The notes under the pieces were generated by a model. The model searched no databases. It saw nothing but the letters and a program-made list of their open reading frames with translations, and was not told where the DNA came from. A stretch of 64,000 nucleotides of DNA from an uncultured Pseudomonadota bacterium (lineage in GTDB: Bacteria; Pseudomonadota; Gammaproteobacteria; Burkholderiales; SG8-39): assembly GCA_903829815.1 (NCBI GenBank), contig CAIKRR010000059.1, positions 79,624-143,623 on the forward strand, in the 5' to 3' direction. Shown piece after piece: positions 1-9,398 of the stretch (its first letter is position 1; every line of letters starts with the position of its first letter). The position numbers and the translations under genes are program-made.

Positions 1-764
1 CGCAATTCCTCGGCCAGCACCCAGACGATGCCAGCGGGCGCCTCACCCTCGCCACGCAGACTCTCGATCACCCGCAATGCGCGGCCACGATCACCGCCTA
101 TCATCGCCTCGGCCAACTGATAGACATCGTGGCGCGAAACATCCATGACGGCGCCCCGCACCTGCTCGAAATCGAGCTGCCCCTTGCCCTGGAGAAGTCC
201 GAGCTTCTGAATTTCCTGGTGAGCCGCGAGCATGTTGCCTTCGACGGCATCGGCCAGAAATTCGAGAGCGTCCGGAGTGGCCGACTGGCCCTGCCGACGC
301 AAGCGTGCAGCAATCCACTGCGGCAGCCGTGAAACCTCGATCGGGAACACATCGACCAGTACCGCACGGGCCGACAGCGCCTGAAACCAGGCCGACTGTT
401 GATCGGCCCGAGAAAGCCGCGGCAAGGACACCAGGGTGACGTTTTCCTCGACCAGGTTGGCACAATAGGCGGTGATGGCAGCCGCCCCTTCGGTACCGGG
501 TTTACCCCCCGGAATGCGCAATTCGATCAGCTTGCGGTCGGCAAAGAGCGACATCCCGGCTGCGGCATGCGCAAGCGCACTCCAGTCGAAGCCGCGCTCC
601 ACGGTATAGACCTCTCGCTCGCTGCATCCGCCCTTGCGAGCATGGGTGCGAATGGCGTCTTGCGCCTCGAGGGAAAGCAGCGGCTCATCGCCATGGATGA
701 CGTAGAGCGGCGCAAGCGTCCGCTCGAGGTGGCCCTCGAGCGCATCGGCGCGCACGGTCGGCAT
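1..764 (-). CDS. holA: DNA polymerase III subunit delta (3' end off window)
   Basis: Delta is the clamp-loader subunit that opens the beta sliding clamp at the replication fork. The minus-strand frame is open from an ATG at 764 to the window edge, giving 254 residues of a protein usually about 340 long, so the C-terminal quarter lies outside. The N-terminus (MPTVRADALEGHLERTLAPL) leads into the segment YVIHGDEPLL, the usual start of the HolA AAA-like domain, and later RQGQSATPDALEFLADAVEGN matches the lid region. It begins 10 bases after the lptE stop, so it is probably co-transcribed with leuS and lptE, the standard betaproteobacterial order. Identity is from family resemblance plus synteny. 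No frameshift is seen. Confidence 0.93.
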   Translation of the reverse strand, partial: MPTVRADALEGHLERTLAPLYVIHGDEPLLSLEAQDAIRTHARKGGCSEREVYTVERGFDWSALAHAAAGMSLFADRKLIELRIPGGKPGTEGAAAITAYCANLVEENVTLVSLPRLSRADQQSAWFQALSARAVLVDVFPIEVSRLPQWIAARLRRQGQSATPDALEFLADAVEGNMLAAHQEIQKLGLLQGKGQLDFEQVRGAVMDVSRHDVYQLAEAMIGGDRGRALRVIESLRGEGEAPAGIVWVLAEEL

Positions 765-774
765 GCCCGGGCCC

Positions 775-1323
775 TCAGTCTTCGCGCGGGCGCAAGCGCG
801 AAGCCTGCATCCGGCGCAGGATCTGCTGCACCAGATCGGCGCGCATGTCCCGATAGAGGAGAGCCTCCTCGGATTGAGAGGCGAGCAGCTGGTCATTGAA
901 CGGCAGATCGCGACGCAGGATCAGCGTGATCGGCGCGATGTATTCGCCACCGCGCCCGTCATGCACGCGAAAGCCCACCCGGTAACGCAACTGATATTCA
1001 CGCGGCCGGCCCGAGGTATTGAGACTGAGAATGGCCTTGTCCTGCCCCTCGGACAACAATTCGAACACGGCAGGTGCAGCGCGCACATCGTCGGGCGTCG
1101 GCGCGTCGCGACGCACCTGAGTCGACGATCCAAGCTCGACCGCCCTGGCCAGTTCATTGGCGATGACGGCACGTGACTCGATAACAATCGCCTCGAAGGG
1201 CAACGTGACGGTGCCACGCAACTGAAAACCGCATGCCGAGACAAGCACCATGAGGCCTGACACGGCTAGCCACCCCCGCATGGCGGACGCGAACCGAGCG
1301 GGTATCGCGCCCGATCGGTTCAT
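775..1323 (-). CDS. lptE: LPS-assembly lipoprotein LptE
   Basis: LptE is the outer-membrane lipoprotein that plugs the LptD barrel and helps deliver lipopolysaccharide to the cell surface. The 182-residue product has a lipoprotein signal: a hydrophobic stretch at about residues 18-30 followed by the lipobox V-S-A-C with Cys31 as the lipidated residue, then GFQLRG, a typical LptE beginning. Its start ATG overlaps the leuS stop codon (TGATG), implying translational coupling, and it is followed after 10 bases by holA. Length and position match the family in Betaproteobacteria. Confidence 0.93.
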   Translation of the reverse strand: MNRSGAIPARFASAMRGWLAVSGLMVLVSACGFQLRGTVTLPFEAIVIESRAVIANELARAVELGSSTQVRRDAPTPDDVRAAPAVFELLSEGQDKAILSLNTSGRPREYQLRYRVGFRVHDGRGGEYIAPITLILRRDLPFNDQLLASQSEEALLYRDMRADLVQQILRRMQASRLRPRED

Positions 1324-3944
1324 CAGCCGACCACGTTAACCAGACGGCCGCGCACCACCACGACCTTCTTGGGCTCACGCCCTTGCAGCAGGCGCACCAC
1401 CGACTCGTGCGCAAGCGCCGCAGCACGATAGTCGGCATCGGCGGCCTCAGCCTCGAGGCGCAGATGGCCACGCAGCTTGCCATTGACCTGGAGCACGACG
1501 TCGATCTCGTCCTGAGCGAGCGCCTCGGTCACGGGTTCGGGCCAACCGGCCTCGAGAATGTCGGGCCCGAAGCCCAGCGCGACCCACAAGTGGTGACAAA
1601 CGTGCGGCGTGATCGGCGACTGCACGCGCAGCAGGATCGACAAGCCCTCGCGCAGCACGGCCGCGTGTGCGCCAGCATCGGTCGCAGGCGCACGTTCCAG
1701 CGCGTTGAGAATCTTCATGCAACCCGAGGCAACGGTATTGAACTGATGCCGGGCCAGATCGTCGTTGGCCTTGCGCAGATTCAGATGCACCTCGCGGCGT
1801 ACGGCCGCCAGATCGGCAGGAAGCGATGCCGGTACGGTGGCCGACACGCCGCCCGCAGCCACCCGGGTGGCATGGCTGTGCGCAAACGCCCACAGGCGAC
1901 GCAGATAGCGCGAAGCGCCTTCAACCCCCGAATCGGACCACTCGAGCGTCTGCTCGGGCGGACTGGTGAACATCATGAAAAAACGTGCCGTGTCGGCGCC
2001 GTACTGGTCGATGAGCGCCTGCGGATCGACGCCGTTGTTCTTTGACTTGGACATCGTGCCGATGCCCATCGACTCAACCGGCAGGCCGTCAGCACGAGCG
2101 ACGGCACACGCGGGCTTGCCCGCCGCATCGAGTTGCACCTCGACATCGGCCGGATTGAAATACGTGATTCGACCGCTCTCGGCACGACGCAGGTAGATGT
2201 CGTTCAGCACCATGCCCTGCGTGAGCAGATTGGTGAACGGCTCGCCATGGCGGGTGAGGCCGACATCGCGCATCACCTTGGTCCAGAAGCGCGAGTAGAG
2301 CAGGTGCAGGATGGCGTGCTCGATGCCACCGATGTACTGATCGACCGGCATCCAGTAGTCGGCACGCTCATCGATCATGGCAGCAGACTGATCGGGGCAG
2401 GCATAGCGCGCGTAGTACCACGAGGAATCGACAAAGGTGTCCATGGTGTCGGTTTCGCGCCTCGCCGGCTTGCCACAACTCGGGCAGGCACAACTCAGGA
2501 ACGCGGTCGATCGATTGAGCGGATTGCCCGACCCATCGGGCACGAGATCATCGGGCAGCACCACCGGCAGGTCGGCATCGGGCACCGGCACATCCCCGCA
2601 GGCGTCGCAGTGGATGAGCGGAATGGGCGTACCCCAGTAGCGCTGGCGCGAGATGCCCCAGTCACGCAGACGCCAGGTCACCTGCTTGTCACCCAGATCG
2701 CGCGCCTTGAGGTCGGCAGCGATGGCGTCGATGGCATCACCGAAGACAAGACCGTCATACCGGCCTGAGTTGATGCAGCGGCCCTCGCCCTTGTCGCCGT
2801 ACCAGTCCTGCCAGGCCTCGAGGCTGTAGGTGCGCCCGGGCACCTCCACCACCTGACGAATCGGCAGGTCGTACTTCTTCGCAAACGCGAAGTCGCGCTC
2901 GTCATGGGCCGGAACCCCCATCACGGCACCCTCGCCGTAGCCCATCAACACGTAATTGCCGACCCAGACCGGCACCGGCTCCCCGGTGAGGGGGTGCTCG
3001 ACCACGAGCCCCGTGGGCATGCCCTTCTTCTCCATGGTGGCCATGTCGGCTTCCATGACGCTGCCCTGACGACATTCTTCGATGAAGGCCGCAAGGGCGG
3101 TATTGGTGCCTGCCGCATGGAGGGCCAGCGGATGTTCGGCCGCGACCGCACAGAAGGTGACGCCCATGATGGTGTCAGCACGCGTCGTGAAGACCCGCAG
3201 CAGGCCACGCGTGCCGTCAATCGTGTAGGGAAACCCGAAGTTGACGCCCTCGCTGCGACCGATCCAGTTGGCCTGCATGGTCTTCACCCGCTCGGGCCAG
3301 CCGGGCAAGGTATCGAGGTCCTCGAGCAGTTCCTGCGCATAGCCGGTGATGCGCATGTAATACATCGGAATCTCGCGCTTCTCGACCAGCGCCCCGGTGC
3401 GCCAGCCGCGCCCGTCGATCACCTGTTCGTTGGCGAGCACCGTCTGGTCGATCGGGTCCCAGTTCACCACGCCGGTCTTGCGATAGACGATACCGCGCTC
3501 GAGCATGCGCAGGAACAGCCACTGGTTCCAGCGGTAGTACTCCGGACGGCAGGTGGCCAGTTCGCGCTCCCAGTCGATGGCAAAGCCAAGGGACTGGAGC
3601 TGCTTCTTCATGTAGGCGATGTTGTCCCAGGTCCAGCGCGCCGGGGGCACGCCGTTGGCCATCGCGGCGTTTTCGGCCGGGAGCCCGAACGCGTCCCAGC
3701 CCATGGGTTGCAGCACGTTGAACCCGCGCATGCGATGCCAGCGCGAGAGCACATCGCCGATCGTGTAGTTGCGCACATGCCCCATGTGCAGCTTGCCGCT
3801 GGGGTAGGGAAACATCGACAGGCAATAGTACTTGGGCCGCGAGCGGTCTTCAGCCACGTTGAAGGCGCGCGAGGCGGTCCAGTGCGCCTGCGCATCGCGT
3901 TCGATGCTTTCAGGGCGATAATGGGGCGAGAGGGTATCGGTCAT
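1323..3944 (-). CDS. leuS: Leucyl-tRNA synthetase
   Basis: Charges tRNA-Leu with leucine in the cytoplasm. The 873-residue protein starts at the ATG at 3944 ([19 protein letters not shown]). The frame stays open 87 codons further upstream, but that part has no family character and would run over the promoter. Class I signatures are present: HMGH at residues 53-56 and MSKSKNNG from residue 631, where the usual leading Lys of KMSKS is Thr. A CP1 editing domain is indicated by the segment TTRADT. First gene of the leuS-lptE-holA unit. A consensus TATAAT lies only six bases upstream of the ATG and no Shine-Dalgarno sequence is visible, so the message may be leaderless. Confidence 0.97.
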   Translation of the reverse strand: MTDTLSPHYRPESIERDAQAHWTASRAFNVAEDRSRPKYYCLSMFPYPSGKLHMGHVRNYTIGDVLSRWHRMRGFNVLQPMGWDAFGLPAENAAMANGVPPARWTWDNIAYMKKQLQSLGFAIDWERELATCRPEYYRWNQWLFLRMLERGIVYRKTGVVNWDPIDQTVLANEQVIDGRGWRTGALVEKREIPMYYMRITGYAQELLEDLDTLPGWPERVKTMQANWIGRSEGVNFGFPYTIDGTRGLLRVFTTRADTIMGVTFCAVAAEHPLALHAAGTNTALAAFIEECRQGSVMEADMATMEKKGMPTGLVVEHPLTGEPVPVWVGNYVLMGYGEGAVMGVPAHDERDFAFAKKYDLPIRQVVEVPGRTYSLEAWQDWYGDKGEGRCINSGRYDGLVFGDAIDAIAADLKARDLGDKQVTWRLRDWGISRQRYWGTPIPLIHCDACGDVPVPDADLPVVLPDDLVPDGSGNPLNRSTAFLSCACPSCGKPARRETDTMDTFVDSSWYYARYACPDQSAAMIDERADYWMPVDQYIGGIEHAILHLLYSRFWTKVMRDVGLTRHGEPFTNLLTQGMVLNDIYLRRAESGRITYFNPADVEVQLDAAGKPACAVARADGLPVESMGIGTMSKSKNNGVDPQALIDQYGADTARFFMMFTSPPEQTLEWSDSGVEGASRYLRRLWAFAHSHATRVAAGGVSATVPASLPADLAAVRREVHLNLRKANDDLARHQFNTVASGCMKILNALERAPATDAGAHAAVLREGLSILLRVQSPITPHVCHHLWVALGFGPDILEAGWPEPVTEALAQDEIDVVLQVNGKLRGHLRLEAEAADADYRAAALAHESVVRLLQGREPKKVVVVRGRLVNVVG

Positions 3945-3950
3945 CGCATC

Positions 3951-3956
3951 ATTATA
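3951..3956 (-). promoter_or_regulatory. Candidate -10 element of leuS
   Basis: On the minus strand the hexamer TATAAT occupies 3956-3951 and is separated from the leuS ATG (3944) by six bases. Transcription from it would begin at about the start codon itself. No good -35 hexamer is seen at 16-18 bases. A perfect TATAAT is rare in this GC-rich sequence, which is the main support. Confidence 0.45.
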
Positions 3957-4032
3957 GCGGCGCCCCCTGCCCCTTCGCCCAGCGCTCTGATGCCCATTCG
4001 TCCTCTCGCCTTCCTCCAATCGCTCCCGCCCC

Positions 4033-4446
4033 ATGCTTGAACGCCTGCGCCGTCTGGTCACTCTGAATTTCGTGCTCTCCATTGGGGTGGCCATCGCCTG
4101 GTTCTCCTGGCAGGCCATCTCGGGTCTGGCTGAAGTCGATCCGGCCAAGCTGCGCATCAACCGCATTCCGCTGGGCGCAGCGGTGCTTGTCATCGTCCAG
4201 ATCATTCTCTACGTGCTCTATCGCAAGCAGCGCGAGATCTCCGGGCTGGTGAGAGTGTTTGCCGCCGTGCTCGGGGTGGTACAGGTGCTGTCCAGCGTGG
4301 TCGTAGCCTGGATTGTCGGGGTAGCCTATGATCAGCCGTTTCCAACCGCCATTCACATGCTGGGCTGGTATATGAGCGCGTCCAATCTGGCCTTTGCCTT
4401 CATCGGCCCGCCTGCACGCGATCGCTTGCCCGCGGCGCTAGGCTAG
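4033..4446 (+). CDS. Small multi-pass membrane protein, unknown function
   Basis: A 137-residue protein not recognised as a named family. About four hydrophobic segments can be seen: residues 10-28 ([18 protein letters not shown]), 48-62, 73-97 and 107-128, separated by short charged loops, e.g. YRKQREISG. This pattern suggests an inner-membrane protein. It is divergent from leuS, with 88 bases between starts, and no clear Shine-Dalgarno sequence precedes the ATG. The opposite strand also stays open here but gives a polar, composition-driven sequence, so the plus strand is preferred. Its stop codon overlaps the putative -10 element of the next gene. Confidence 0.6.
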   Translation: MLERLRRLVTLNFVLSIGVAIAWFSWQAISGLAEVDPAKLRINRIPLGAAVLVIVQIILYVLYRKQREISGLVRVFAAVLGVVQVLSSVVVAWIVGVAYDQPFPTAIHMLGWYMSASNLAFAFIGPPARDRLPAALG

Positions 4447-4449
4447 AAT
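4444..4449 (+). promoter_or_regulatory. Candidate -10 element for the decarboxylase-like gene
   Basis: TAGAAT ends nine bases before the ATG at 4459, and no Shine-Dalgarno sequence intervenes. If used, the transcript would have a leader of only a few bases. No convincing -35 hexamer is seen, so this is tentative. Confidence 0.25.
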
Positions 4450-4458
4450 CGCGACACC

Positions 4459-5451
4459 ATGAAAAAACTCCAGATCAGTCTCGCCTGCTGCGACTACGAC
4501 CGCACCAAGGCCCTCTTCGACGGACGCGCCACCATCGATGGCTGCGATGTAGCCTGCACCGCGGTCGAACCTGAAGAGGCGTTTCACCGCGCCTTCAAGT
4601 TTCAGGAGTTCGATGTCTCGGAACTGTCGCTCTCCTCCTACACCCTGCAGGTCGCACGCGGCGACAACGCCTATGTGGCCATTCCGGCCTTCGTATCGCG
4701 CCTCTTTCGGCATTCGGGCATCTACATCCGCACCGATCGCGGCATCCGAACCCCAGCCGACCTGAAAGGCAAGACCATCGGCCTGCCCGAGTACCAGATC
4801 ACGGCCAACGTGTGGATTCGCGGCGTCCTGCAAGATGAATACGGTGTGGCACCTGGCGACATTCACTGGCGCCAGGGCGGCCAGGAAGAGCCCGGTCGCG
4901 ATGAACGCACTCCGATCAAACTGCCCCCGGGCATCGATCTGCAGCCCATTCCGCACGACCGCTCGATCTCGCAGATGCTCGAATCGGGAGAACTCGATGG
5001 CATGATCGGCGCGCGCGCGCCATCGTGTCTGGAGCGTGGTGCACCCAACGTCGCCCGCATGTTCCCGGACTTTCGCACGGTCGAGCAGGACTACTTCGCT
5101 CGCACCCGCATCTTCCCGATCATGCATGTGATTGGCATCCGCCGCACGCTGGTCGAGCAGCACCCCTGGCTCGCGGTGAACGTCTTCAAGGCCTTCATCA
5201 AGGCCAAGGCACAGGCCTGGTATGAACTGGGCCAGATCGGGCATCTGTTCAACAGCCTGCCCTGGGGTGTCGACGAGTTCCAGAAAACCCGCGCACTGAT
5301 GGGCGATGATTACTGGCCCTACGGGCTGGAAGCCAATCGGCATGTGCTCGAGTCATTTACCCGCTACCATTTCGAGCAAGGGCTGTCGGCCAGGCGCTTG
5401 CACCCTGAAGATCTGTTCCACCCAGCAACCCTCGACCTGTCCAAGGTCTGA
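4459..5451 (+). CDS. 4,5-dihydroxyphthalate-decarboxylase-like protein (PBP2 fold)
   Basis: A 330-residue protein of the family that includes 4,5-dihydroxyphthalate decarboxylase (Pht5) and relatives of NMT1/TauA binding proteins. It lacks a signal peptide (it starts MKKLQISLACCDYDRT), so it should act in the cytoplasm as an enzyme rather than a transporter receptor. Family features include the early DRT segment, FDVSELSLSSY, RHSGIYI, GKTIGLPEYQITA, and the C-terminal WPYGLEANRHVLE. A second member lies at 16831-17811, sharing RHSSIYV, IFPIMHV-like and YPYGLEPNRRTLE segments. The following genes encode two molybdenum hydroxylase subunits 27 bases downstream, suggesting a shared pathway. The true reaction cannot be assigned. 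Confidence 0.75.
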   Translation: MKKLQISLACCDYDRTKALFDGRATIDGCDVACTAVEPEEAFHRAFKFQEFDVSELSLSSYTLQVARGDNAYVAIPAFVSRLFRHSGIYIRTDRGIRTPADLKGKTIGLPEYQITANVWIRGVLQDEYGVAPGDIHWRQGGQEEPGRDERTPIKLPPGIDLQPIPHDRSISQMLESGELDGMIGARAPSCLERGAPNVARMFPDFRTVEQDYFARTRIFPIMHVIGIRRTLVEQHPWLAVNVFKAFIKAKAQAWYELGQIGHLFNSLPWGVDEFQKTRALMGDDYWPYGLEANRHVLESFTRYHFEQGLSARRLHPEDLFHPATLDLSKV

Positions 5452-5478
5452 CAACGCCCACTTTCCCGGACACGATCC

Positions 5479-6345
5479 ATGAAACCCGCGCCCTTCACGT
5501 ACCACAGCCCGCGTTCAGTCGATGAAGCGCTGAGCCTCCTTGGCAGCCACGAAAACGCCCGCCTGCTGGCCGGTGGCCAGTCGCTCGTGCCCATGCTCAA
5601 CTTCCGGCTGGCATCGCCCGATCACCTGATCGACCTCACGCGCATCGAATCACTGCGCGGCATCCGCGAAGAGGGCGACGAGATCGTGTTCGGGGCCATG
5701 ACCCGTCAGCGCGATATCGAGTTCTCCTCGGTCATCGCAGAACGCCTGCCGCTGATGGCCGAAGCCGTCCCGCAACTGGGCCATCGCCAGACCCGCAACC
5801 GCGGCACCATTGGTGGCAGCCTCTGCCATCTGGACCCCTCGGCCGAACTGCCGACGATCTGCATGGCCATGGACGCAAGCCTCGAGGTGCTGGGCCCCTC
5901 GGGCAAACGCACCGTGGCCATGGCCGACTTCGCGCAAGGCATGATGACCACCGCGCTGGCCGCCGAAGACATGCTCACGGCTGTACGCATTCGGCCCTGG
6001 ACGGGGCGCTATGGTCATGCCTTCATCGAGTTTGCGCGCCGGCATGGTGACTTTGCCGTTGCATCGGCAGCCATTCTCATTGCCCTCGATGGCGCAGGCA
6101 CGATCACCCGCGCGGTGGTGGCCCTGGGTGGTGTGGGCCCTGTGCCTTTGCGCGTGAGCGCCGCCGAAGCGCTGCTCGTCGGCGCCAGCGCGGGGCCCGA
6201 TGCCTTTGGCGCTGCGGCAGCCGAATGCGCCAAGGTGGAGGCGCTCGAAGACCCGACCTATCCGGCCTGGTATCGCCAGCATCTCGCCCAGACCCTTGCT
6301 GGTCGTGCACTGAAACTTGCGCACGAGCGCGCGACCGGGCACTGA
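5479..6345 (+). CDS. Molybdenum hydroxylase FAD-binding (medium) subunit
   Basis: CoxM/CutM-type subunit of the xanthine dehydrogenase family that passes electrons from the 2Fe-2S subunit to an acceptor through FAD. The 288-residue protein starts MKPAPFTYHSPRSVDEAL and shows both FAD signatures, AGGQSLVPMLNFRLA at about residue 32 and NRGTIGGSLCHLDP at about residue 109; the latter is the T-I-G-G motif. A C-terminal CO-dehydrogenase flavoprotein domain follows. The 2Fe-2S subunit gene lies 108 bases downstream, but no molybdopterin large subunit is adjacent. The nearest candidate is at 26707-29094. Confidence 0.9.
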   Translation: MKPAPFTYHSPRSVDEALSLLGSHENARLLAGGQSLVPMLNFRLASPDHLIDLTRIESLRGIREEGDEIVFGAMTRQRDIEFSSVIAERLPLMAEAVPQLGHRQTRNRGTIGGSLCHLDPSAELPTICMAMDASLEVLGPSGKRTVAMADFAQGMMTTALAAEDMLTAVRIRPWTGRYGHAFIEFARRHGDFAVASAAILIALDGAGTITRAVVALGGVGPVPLRVSAAEALLVGASAGPDAFGAAAAECAKVEALEDPTYPAWYRQHLAQTLAGRALKLAHERATGH

Positions 6346-6453
6346 GCCCCGTCACCCGAGAACAGCGAGATCCGGCCAACCGATCACGCTCCACCGTCAA
6401 CCGCCCGGCTGGTCAGTCAAAAGACCCCGGGCCTGCCGTCAGGACAGCTCTCC

Positions 6454-6942
6454 ATGGATACCAAACGCATCTCTCTCACCGTCAACGGCAAGATCTACGA
6501 GCGCGAGGTCGAGACCCGCGTGAATCTGGTCGATTTCCTGCGCCACGACCTCGGGCTCACCGGATCGCACGTGGGCTGCGAGCACGGCGTGTGCGGTGCC
6601 TGCACCGTGTTGGTCGATGGGGTCAGCACCCGCGGCTGCCTGATGTTTGCGGCGCAGGCCGACGGCGCACAGGTCGAAACCATCGAGGGCCTCGCCAAGG
6701 ATGGCAAGCTCAACCCGCTGCAGGAGTCGTTCTGGGACCTGCACGGTCTGCAGTGCGGCTACTGCACGCCCGGCGTGCTGATGTCACTCACCGAGATGCT
6801 GCGCGACGACCTCTCACCAACGGAAACCCATGTGCGAGAGGTGCTCTCGGGCCACCTGTGCCGTTGCACCGGCTACCAGAACATCGTGGCCGCCGCTCTC
6901 GAGGCCGCCAAACGCTATCGCGAGAGCGGCCAGCCGGTCTAG
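6454..6942 (+). CDS. Molybdenum hydroxylase 2Fe-2S (small) subunit
   Basis: CoxS/CutS-type electron-transfer subunit of 162 residues. The N-terminal plant-type 2Fe-2S cluster ligands are Cys42, Cys47, Cys50 and Cys62 (GCEHGVCGAC then GC). The second cluster is bound by Cys101, Cys104, Cys136 and Cys138 (CGYC and CRC). No signal peptide. It follows the FAD subunit and ends nine bases from a convergent hydrolase gene, so the M-S pair closes its operon without an L gene. Confidence 0.93.
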   Translation: MDTKRISLTVNGKIYEREVETRVNLVDFLRHDLGLTGSHVGCEHGVCGACTVLVDGVSTRGCLMFAAQADGAQVETIEGLAKDGKLNPLQESFWDLHGLQCGYCTPGVLMSLTEMLRDDLSPTETHVREVLSGHLCRCTGYQNIVAAALEAAKRYRESGQPV

Positions 6943-6951
6943 GCTTGGTCG

Positions 6952-7860
6952 CTAGCGCCCAGTGCGCATGAAATCGATCAGTTCCTGACCGAGTACGTTC
7001 TCGCTCGTACCGATGTGGGCATGAATCGAAGCGTGGTTGTGCCCGACCAGGCGCATGAAGCGCGGCGAGGCGCCCTTGGCGAGTGAAAGCCGGTAGAACA
7101 GTTCGGCGCAGTAGACATCGATGAGCGGGTTTTCATACTCGGCCACGGCAATGAAGGTAGGCACGCTGTCAGCCGCCGCATGCGATACGCACGAGAGATC
7201 GTCGAACCGCGAGGCATCGGTCCCGTAATAGGCCTCGACCCGCTTTGCATTGGGATTGTCGGGCCGGTTGTCGGCACGTACCCGCCCCGAGAGCACGATA
7301 TGCCCGGCAATACCCGGGCCACCGGCCGGCTGCAGGCGCTTGTCGTAGGCATACGACCCCGTGTGGGCGGCACCGGCCGAACTGCCGCAGATAAACACCC
7401 GATCGGGGTCGCCACCGAACGCCGCTGCGTTTGCACGTGCCCAGGCCACCGCCATACCGACATCGACCGAACCTGCCGGATAGCCCCATTTGGGTGCCTG
7501 CCGATACTCCACATTGATGCCGATGATGCCGTTGCGGGCCGCATGGCGAACGATGTTGCCGTGGATCTGAGGGGTACGGTTCTTCTCGCCATCGGTGAAC
7601 GCGCCGCCGTGGAAGAAGAGAAACATCGGTGCGCGAGTCACACCCGGCGTGCGCCAGACGTCGAGCACCTGCCGCTCATCGTCATGCCCATAGACGATGT
7701 CGCGGGTCACCTCGAGATCATCGGTGGGCACCTCTGCCAGGACCACACTGAAGGCATCGACCATCATCTTCACATGGCCGCTCGTATTGGTCCCCCACTT
7801 TGGGCCGATCTCGGCCATCAAATCACGGACGGATTGCGGAATATCGGGTGTCATGCTCAT
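6952..7860 (-). CDS. Alpha/beta hydrolase (HSL/arylformamidase-like)
   Basis: A cytoplasmic hydrolase of 302 residues beginning MSMTPDIPQSVRDLM at the ATG at 7860, preceded by a purine-rich GAGAGAT. The longer open frame upstream encodes only composition-like sequence. The oxyanion motif HGGAF is at residues 84-88 and the nucleophile elbow G-S-S-A-G places Ser161 in the active site. A late VGHNHAS supplies the likely catalytic His. This architecture is typical of hormone-sensitive-lipase-like esterases and arylformamidases, so an ester or amide bond is the likely target. Last gene of the Bug protein/aldehyde dehydrogenase operon, 80 bases after the dehydrogenase. Confidence 0.85.
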   Translation of the reverse strand: MSMTPDIPQSVRDLMAEIGPKWGTNTSGHVKMMVDAFSVVLAEVPTDDLEVTRDIVYGHDDERQVLDVWRTPGVTRAPMFLFFHGGAFTDGEKNRTPQIHGNIVRHAARNGIIGINVEYRQAPKWGYPAGSVDVGMAVAWARANAAAFGGDPDRVFICGSSAGAAHTGSYAYDKRLQPAGGPGIAGHIVLSGRVRADNRPDNPNAKRVEAYYGTDASRFDDLSCVSHAAADSVPTFIAVAEYENPLIDVYCAELFYRLSLAKGASPRFMRLVGHNHASIHAHIGTSENVLGQELIDFMRTGR

Positions 7861-7940
7861 GGATGGATCTCTCTGCTCAGGTGAACATGCGGCGTGTTGG
7901 TCGCCGCAAGCCCGGATCGAAGGCGCCCTGGTAGACCAGG

Positions 7941-9398
7941 CTACTGGAAACGAATCCCGGTGAATTTCAGTTGCGACATTTCCTCGATCGCATAGCGCAC
8001 GCCCTCGCGCCCGAAACCCGATCGCTTCACGCCGCCAAAGGGGTACATGTCCAGGCGGAAGCGACTGGCCTCGTTGACCCACAGCGAACCCACATCGAAC
8101 TCTTCGGAAAAGCGCATCGCGCTGGCAAGGCTCGCGGTGAAGAGCGCGCCCTGCAGACCAAACGGTGAATCATTCGCGAGCGCCAGCGCCTCGTCCACCG
8201 AGGCCGCCCGCTCGACAATCGCCACTGGGCCAAACGCTTCGTCACACCACATCTGTGCCGAGCGCGGCACATCGACCACGATGCCGGGTGACACCAGGCA
8301 CCCGGTGCGATTGGGTTCGAGTGCATAGCGCCCGCCATGGGCGATGGCATCGCGCATCATGCCCATGACGCGGTCGGCCGCCACTGCGGACACCATCGGA
8401 CCGACATCGGTCGCTTCGTCAGCGGCATCGCCGACCCGCAAGGCCCGCGCCGCAGTCACGAAGGCGGCGAGAAAGGTCTCGTAAACCGACGCTTCGACGA
8501 TGATGCGCTGCGCCGAGATGCACTGCTGACCACTGGCCTCGAAGGCTGCGCTGGCGATGCGTTTGGCAGCATCGACAATATCGGCATCCGCCAGCACGAT
8601 GTTGGCCGCATTCGAACCCAGTTCGGCGACGAACTTCTTCGCACCGGCCGCGCGCACCAGTGCATCGCCTGCCACCGTGCCTCCCGTAAAGGTGACCGCA
8701 GTGATGCGCTCGCTTGACACCAGCAACCGGGCCGCGTCGCGATCGCCGGTGACCACATTGAAAAGCCCGGGTGGCACGCCGGCTTCGATGAAGAGTGCCG
8801 CCACCCGCAGTGCAATGCGCGTGCCGGTGGGGTGCGGCTTCACCACCGCCGCATTGCCGGCAACAAGGGCAGGCCCCACCTTCTGCACCAGCAGATTGAT
8901 CGGTGCGTTGAAAGGCGTCACCGCCGCCACCACCCCATAGGGCACGCGACGGGTAAACCCCATGCGTCCGGCACCATTGGCGGCGCTGTCGACCGGCACG
9001 GTCTCACCGCCCATCACCAGCGCCTGAGCAGCGGTCATGCGCAGAAACGCCGCCGAACGCTGGGCCTCGAAGGTGGCTGCGCGGCGCGGCTTGCCGATGT
9101 CGGCAATGAGCATCTCGACCAGTTCGGGTACAGCGCGCTCGAGTGCTCCTGCCGCGGCATTGAGCCACTGCGAACGCTGTGCCAGCGAGGCGCGACGATG
9201 CGTGAGGTAGGCCTTCTCGGCGCTGGCCACGGCGGCCGTGATGAGCTCGGCAGGCGTCTCCAGCAGCTGGGCGTACACCTCGCCACGGTTGGGCGACACG
9301 ATCGGCGCAGCGCTGCCCGCTGCCTCCGTGCGCTTGCCATCGATGAAAGGCACCAGCAAAGGCTGTGCTGATACCGGGGTCTGCAGGTTATTGCTCAT
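7941..9398 (-). CDS. NAD(P)-dependent aldehyde dehydrogenase
   Basis: Oxidises an aldehyde to the acid. The 485-residue protein starts at the ATG at 9398, which overlaps the stop of the upstream Bug gene (ATGA), indicating translational coupling. Catalytic residues are visible: Glu259 in VAELGSNAAN and Cys293 in SGQQC. The cofactor region includes TPFNAPINL and VTFTGGT. The C-terminal FGGVKRSGFGREGVRYAIEE is typical of the superfamily. Coupling to a periplasmic binding protein suggests it acts on a product of the imported substrate. The substrate is not determinable. Confidence 0.92.
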   Translation of the reverse strand: MSNNLQTPVSAQPLLVPFIDGKRTEAAGSAAPIVSPNRGEVYAQLLETPAELITAAVASAEKAYLTHRRASLAQRSQWLNAAAGALERAVPELVEMLIADIGKPRRAATFEAQRSAAFLRMTAAQALVMGGETVPVDSAANGAGRMGFTRRVPYGVVAAVTPFNAPINLLVQKVGPALVAGNAAVVKPHPTGTRIALRVAALFIEAGVPPGLFNVVTGDRDAARLLVSSERITAVTFTGGTVAGDALVRAAGAKKFVAELGSNAANIVLADADIVDAAKRIASAAFEASGQQCISAQRIIVEASVYETFLAAFVTAARALRVGDAADEATDVGPMVSAVAADRVMGMMRDAIAHGGRYALEPNRTGCLVSPGIVVDVPRSAQMWCDEAFGPVAIVERAASVDEALALANDSPFGLQGALFTASLASAMRFSEEFDVGSLWVNEASRFRLDMYPFGGVKRSGFGREGVRYAIEEMSQLKFTGIRFQ

